Positions 59,341 to 64,000 of a stretch of 64,000 nt of DNA are shown one piece after another. A program made the translations under genes and the position numbers. The notes below the pieces were generated by a model that searched no databases, was not told the DNA's origin, and saw only the letters and a program-made list of their open reading frames with translations. The DNA lies in the NCBI RefSeq assembly GCF_907164915.1, contig NC_061863.1, forward strand, positions 28,129,710 through 28,193,709. The letters run 5' to 3'. Source of the stretch: Impatiens glandulifera. Lineage: Eukaryota > Streptophyta > Magnoliopsida > Ericales > Balsaminaceae. Position 1 is the first letter of the stretch. The number at the start of each line of letters is the position of its first letter.

Positions 59341-59624
59341 TAATATTAAATTTTGGGTTAGTCATTCTTGAGCTTCTACTCAAGAAAGAATGGAGGAGCG
59401 TGATAATGAATTATAGATTGATTTGAGATTAATCATAGGTAAATAGGTAAATCCCCGATGAACTAAACTTGGTCAGTTTGTTTACTTTTGCAATTTAGTC
59501 TAGGATGTTTTAATTTGGTTTTGGCTGAATTATTATGGGTTAATACGAGACTAATTCGAATATTATTTACCATAAAACCACGTCTCTCTTAAAAGCTCTT
59601 GAGATTTCAGCCAATTCTCTCATC

Positions 59625-59840
59625 ACGAACGGCACGATCGACACGAACGGCACGAAAGACACGATCGACACGAACGACACAATTGGAACAAACAGAATGA
59701 TCGACACAATCGACAAGATATCAAGGTCGTGGTTCACTTGTGGTGTTCGCGGTTGGTAGTCGATTTGAGTTTTTTCGGCACGATCGACACAATCTGCACG
59801 AACGACACAATTGACATGAACAACACAAATGACACGGTAA
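59625..59840. repeat. Short degenerate repeat 'cacgaacg(g/a)cacgatcga'
   Basis: At least fifteen 9-10-base words such as gacacgaac, ggcacgat and gacacaat repeat in two clusters, 59625-59720 and 59780-59838. They precede the LINE-like ORF1 and may be its 5' UTR. Confidence 0.65.
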
Positions 59841-59988
59841 CTCTAATAACTTGGTCGTTCATTCAGCTGCAAAACTTGATTGGAAAGTTAGGGTTTCTGT
59901 TTTATCATGTTATTCAATAACTAGAGTTTCTGGTGTATCATGTTCTATAATTGCTCTGTTTTGTTGTTGTTTCTTATTCTTCATTAAT

Positions 59989-61775
59989 ATGGGAAGAAAG
60001 AAAAGCGATAAGAATAAGGAATTCAAAGAATTTTTGATAGAAGGTTTAATGAAGACAGCTGAAATTGAAATTGATAGAATTCTTGAAGAAATTATCCAGG
60101 AAAAAAAGGAATGCAACAAAGGTAAGGAACCAATTGCTGATAAAAAATCTGAAGAAAATGTAGCAAAAAAACAGGGGAAGAAAGAAGTAATTTAGAAGGT
60201 TAGTTACAATGAAAGAGCAAATCTCTTTAGACAGAAAAATCAAATCACAAAACTTCTGATGCACACAAAGAAAGGAGAGATTGTGTGCTCAACAAAGAAA
60301 AAATGCAGCAAACAACCGTCCAATTGAATGTATACTATCTTAAGGATTGAAATTTACTACAAAAGGAAAAGTATGAAAAAATAGTAAATTGGTCAGTTGA
60401 AACAATGAGGGAGCTGTTGAAGTCCCCTAAATTTAAGACCTATACTATCAAGAGCAATTCCAGCTGGAGAGTAAACGAGGTCGGAAAAATAACACAGGAA
60501 AGAAAATAGAGGATCATGCTTATAAAGGAAAAATCTACTTGGGCAATGTTAAAACAAAAGTGGAGTTACTCAATTTTCCTTTTGAATTTAAACTGCCAAC
60601 TGAAGTGGAAGAAAAATGTGTTAAAGAATGGGAAAATGTAGTGGTTGGAAACTACATAGGGAAGAATAAAGTATCATTCTTAGTAACCAAAGAAGCCTTA
60701 ATGAAACAATGGGAGCAGAAGAGACTAGTTAAGATTTCTACAAATATACATGATCTCTATTTTCTGCAGTCAAGAATGAATAAAACTTGGATGATATTCT
60801 GAAATATGGACATACTTATATTGGATCAAATTGTATGAAGCTGGAGAGATGGTCTGAAAACATGAACCTACTGAGCAAATCAAAAGAAACAGCTCACATA
60901 TGGTTTAAGTTTTGGAACATCCCATCACACATGTAAATTGAAAAAGTTTTAAGTCACTTTGCAAGTTTATTGGGAAAACCATTATACATGGACCCACTTA
61001 TAGAAGGAGGAGAACAACTTACCTTTTCTAGAATAAACATTGAAGTGCATCCTCGAAGTACGCTACCAAAGAACATTACAGTAGTTGACATGAAAGGATA
61101 GTCTACAATCATAGAAGTATCATATGAATGGAGGTCAAACATGTGTGTTTTCTGTAATACTTTTTAACATGCTAGCACTAAATGTGAAAAAGTAGTTGAG
61201 GAAGAACATAAAATCCTAAAAGCTCAAGAAGATGAAAAGAAAAACAATGAAACGAATGAATCAAAAATCAAAGAGCACATTGGGGAAGTCAAAGAAAATT
61301 AGCAAGAAAAAAATACAGAGGAAGAAATCAAGAAAAAATCAGAGAAGAAAGAAAGTAATGATGTAGAAGAAGAAAACAAGGTAGAATCAAATAATGAAGA
61401 AATCAACGAAACTGATGAAATATAGGATACTAAAGAAGATAAACCTAAAGACAATGAAGATTAAGATGTAGAAGATGAAATCAAAGATACAACAGAGAAG
61501 AAAAACACAGAGGAAACTAAGATTGTCGATCCTCAAACACGTAAAACTGAAATTTAGAAAAGTAGTGACAATTGCCCTGAAATCCTGAAGAAAAATACAT
61601 TTTATTATGTTAGTACGAGTTCATATAGAGAAAGATTAAACAATAAGAGCAGACATACATCATCATCAGCTTCAATTCAATCTCCCTTAATGAAGAACGC
61701 AAGAAGAATGAAACGTGGAAAAAAAACAATATGGTCAAAAGGCGGATATGGTGACAACATAGATTGGGATAGCTA
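59989..61775 (+). pseudogene. DUF4283/zinc-knuckle (LINE ORF1-type) protein, decayed
   Basis: It starts MGRKKSDKNKEFKEF. The middle contains KVSFLVTKEALMKQWEQKRL and NIHDLYFLQS (60680-60775), then IWFKFWNIPSHM, FASLLGKPLYMDP, VSYEWRSN and a zinc knuckle CVFCNTF-stop-HASTKC near 61140-61180, where a stop sits at the Gly position. This is the DUF4283 plus zinc-knuckle pattern of plant LINE ORF1 and related proteins. The C-terminal part is a long Glu/Lys/Asn-rich low-complexity tail, ending GGYGDNIDWDS. Many stops and frame changes. Nucleic-acid chaperone is the family role. Confidence 0.55.
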
Positions 61776-61965
61776 GATTGTAGTCTTTGTTCTTTATAAT
61801 ATGTGTTATGTAATGTGATTTAACTGTCATCATTCAGAAACTTTTAGATCTTTTGTTTGTCATCTTACAATCAAAACTAGGGTTTGTCTAGGTTTGATTA
61901 TTAACTTTTCCCACTTTTAGACTTTTTAATAAAATGGTGTTAAACCGCTTAAAAAAAATACAAGA

Positions 61966-62504
61966 CTATAATGAATTTGGTTAAACAAATAGATGAACCC
62001 ATTTTTTATTTTCCGTGCAAACGTTCTAGTTTGTCGGTGAGTCTCCGATAAGGCTCGTTCTGTTTGAATGATTTTTTTGGGAAGAGCGTAGATATGATTT
62101 CAGCTTGAAGGCGGATGCCAGTTCCATAGACAACCAAAGCCCCTACTGATTTTGCTTATACCATTCGCTTGAAGGAGGAGGACGAAGCATGTGCCCGCTT
62201 TCCGCTCTACCATTCCGAACCCACACCTACATCTGAAAGCCCATACCCGCATCCATAGTCCGCACCTGCACCCGATAACCACGTCCACGAACCGCACCTG
62301 CACCTGTTCCAAGCCCCATTTGGTTTGTTTTTTTAGTTCAATTTATTTTATTTTTGCTTTTAAATACCTTGAATAAATTTTATAATTCAAATAAAAATAG
62401 TTAAAAATAATAATGTTAATAAAAAATAAAATAATTTATTTTATTGAAGGCATGTTTCACTCGATTTTAAATATTTAAACTCCCTTTTGCGTCTACAAAT
62501 GTGC
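61966..62504. other. Intergenic DNA
   Basis: 62100-62330 has balanced composition with repeated c-a-c-c-t-g words (cgcacctgcaccc). A 70-codon minus-strand frame there shows no domain. Then AT-rich DNA to the copia fragment. Confidence 0.45.
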
Positions 62505-62659
62505 ATCAAATATAGAACAAACGGACCACCTAGGAAGTATTCGAGACCGGCCTCGGAAATCCGGGATAGAACTTGCTTTGCCGAAGCCTAACTGTTTTCT
62601 CTAATTTCTTCAAAGTCTACCTGGATGATATGTTTGAACAATCCGGAATCACGACCCAT
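62505..62659 (-). pseudogene. Post-pol frame C, sister copy, N-terminal fragment
   Basis: MGRDSGLFKHIIQVDFEEIREN, an in-frame TAG, then RISEAGLEYFLGGPFVLY, after which similarity ends near 62510. It confirms the start codon of frame C at 49676. Confidence 0.75.
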
Positions 62660-63253
62660 TGTTGATGATTGAATCGAGAGAGAGCAAGAGAAAAACCGCT
62701 TTGAGAGAGTTTGAGAGCTAGAGAGAGAAAGCCGTGTCGCGTAAGAATGAAATAAAATGGTTAAGGACCCTTTTTATAGGTGCGGTTTGGAAACCCAACC
62801 GTCGCAAACCGTCCCATCACCTTTAGGCGGGAATTTTCCCTCCAAGTGAATTGGGCGGCAAACCAATGGCGGCAAACCGTGGACGGCAAACAAAAAGGCG
62901 ACAAATCAAAGGCGGGATATTTGAGCGGGAGTTTTTGGGCGGGAAATTTCCCTCCAAAAATTTCGAGTGGACTTTTGATTTCAGTTTTAATGAAGCGGTC
63001 CCTTTTCAAAGTCGTTTATGAAGAGATGTGATCTATTAACCGCGAAGATGCAGTTTATGACTTTAACCGAATTTTCAATGAAGACAAAGTGATTTATTAA
63101 TATTGACCGGTTAGTGGGATGGATGTTCAGATTTTGCAACTTTTGACCGGTTATTAAACTGAAATAGAATTTTATTGAAAAAAGAGTACATGATATAAAC
63201 CGATTCATGAATCGATTTTAGGAATAGGAATACATAAGAAATAAAAATATAAC

Positions 63254-63954
63254 TTATGTGATAACGAACCTTGAAAGTTTTTCTTCCACTCCATCCATAT
63301 CAAGAATGTTCAAAGGAGATGCCGGTGTGCCCGGTCCAAATTCTAGATGGTACTTGAAAATGAGCCGACTGATGTGAGGAGCATAACCGAGACCTTTCTT
63401 GGTCAGCACCATAGTTTTCAAGTTCTGGAAAATGACCGATGACCAGTTGATAGGCGTATTGCTAACGATGTAGGTCATTATGTCAAATATTTTCTTAGAG
63501 TAGCGCTAGTTCGGAGATTGACATATGATGAATCGGTTAACAATCTCATAGAGGAGTTGGATGTGGTGAGCAAGGCGGGTTTTTAACCCGTAGTTCTCTA
63601 CCGGTACGTCGGTTCCAGAGAACATTTCCGAATAGTCGGTTGCGTCGCTTCCCACCCGTGTTGGAAAGTCAGAAAACCCTTCTGTGGGCAGATTGAATGT
63701 TTGGGCAAATTCGGCTTCATCCATCCAGAAAGTGTGATCTCTCACCGTAGAAACAATGTAGTTTCTCTTATGCAAGCACTTCTGAAGAAGGTTTTGAAAT
63801 CCTCAAGGAGTATGGGACTGGATTCTTCGAGAAAAGTACGAAGACCGGTGTCGATGAGAGTGTCAAATATGATTTCCCTGGTTTCCAGATCTCAATTTTC
63901 CATACAGGATTCGAAATCGATGCTCAAGAAGTTTCCTAAAGTTCGACTCGGCAT
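63254..63954 (-). pseudogene. Post-pol frame B, sister copy
   Basis: Starts MPSRTLGNFLSIDFES. Conserved LIDTGLRTFLEESS, AEFAQTFNLPTEGFSDF, VPVENYGLKTRLAHHIQLLY, NTPINWSSVIF and C-terminus GVEEKLSRFVIT. Broken by a TGA after about 20 codons, a frame change near 63775 and a TAG near 63500 (one step from CAG). It is the reference that shows where frame B of the 48-kb element starts and ends. Confidence 0.8.
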
Positions 63955-64000
63955 GATTCTAACTTTGCTAAGAGAGAGAGTTCAAGAAACTTTGTTTTGA

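Larger units (their letters stand above)
59350..61965 (+). mobile_element. LINE-like retroelement remnant with ORF1 only
   Basis: A leader with short repeats (59625-59840), a decayed ORF1-like region (59989-61775), then a tail ttttaataaaatggtgttaaaccgcttaaaaaaaa ending in A8 near 61958, the form of plant LINE 3' ends. No endonuclease/reverse transcriptase region is present between ORF1 and the tail, so ORF2 has been deleted. Borders are approximate. Confidence 0.5.
62505..64000 (-). mobile_element. Sister copia fragment: post-pol frames B and C, minus strand
   Basis: The minus strand carries frame B (63954-63254), then a spacer matching 49170-49675 (cccgccc and aaccgg words, TATA box at 62772-62778, CT-rich leader), then the first ~50 codons of frame C (from 62659). 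The rest of C and the LTR are lost. The left border is about 62505; the right runs off the window. Confidence 0.85.

Overview
This window is nuclear DNA from a flowering plant, most likely a eudicot. The signs are a Ty3/gypsy and a Ty1/copia (Sirevirus-like) retrotransposon, CACTA, Helitron and Mutator-like elements, an ancient transfer of mitochondrial DNA, and a hevein/barwin-type defence gene with a GT-AG intron. It is repeat-dominated, AT-rich intergenic DNA. I see no gene that is clearly intact and host-functional, and no rRNA, tRNA or CRISPR array.

Layout. 1-2.9 kb: reverse-strand Ty3/gypsy fragment with an internal pol deletion. 3.4-4.2 kb: a broken chitin-binding/barwin (PR-4-like) gene on the minus strand. 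6.9-10.3 kb: a decayed mitochondrial insertion with ccmC (minus) and atp1 (plus). 11.5-12.0 kb: a small Helitron. 15.1-17.9 kb: remains of a CACTA element. About 18.5-33 kb: a giant Mutator-like element of the Ulp1-carrying (Kaonashi/KI-MULE-like) kind. Its flanks are inverted arrays of subterminal repeats. Inside are a BRCA1-type BRCT gene fragment (+), a FAR1/MULE transposase (+) and a Ulp1-type protease gene (-). 33.3-34.4 kb: a broken gene resembling DUF7745/plant mobile-domain proteins. 35.0-36.9 kb: an LTR-like repeat. 37.0-41.4 kb: a second, inverted, decayed copy of the MULE, with a solo LTR nested in its transposase. 41.4-53.4 kb: a copia element with gag, pol and three tandem, related post-pol reading frames (A, B, C). 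54.0-55.3 kb: a solo LTR with a perfect 5-bp target duplication. 55.3-56.5 kb: a third MULE fragment with a second BRCT gene copy. 59.3-62.0 kb: a LINE-like remnant. 62.5-64.0 kb: a sister copia fragment carrying frames B and C on the minus strand.

The most interesting material is (1) the MULE that moves transposase, Ulp1 protease and BRCT genes together. In all three genes the start codon is followed at once by an intron. (2) The copia element whose post-pol frames are tandem paralogues. B and C each have their own TATA-like box, and the box before C is conserved in the sister fragment. Almost every gene here is damaged. Many nonsense codons are one C-to-T or G-to-A step from a sense codon, and several frameshifts sit in homopolymer runs, so some could be assembly errors.
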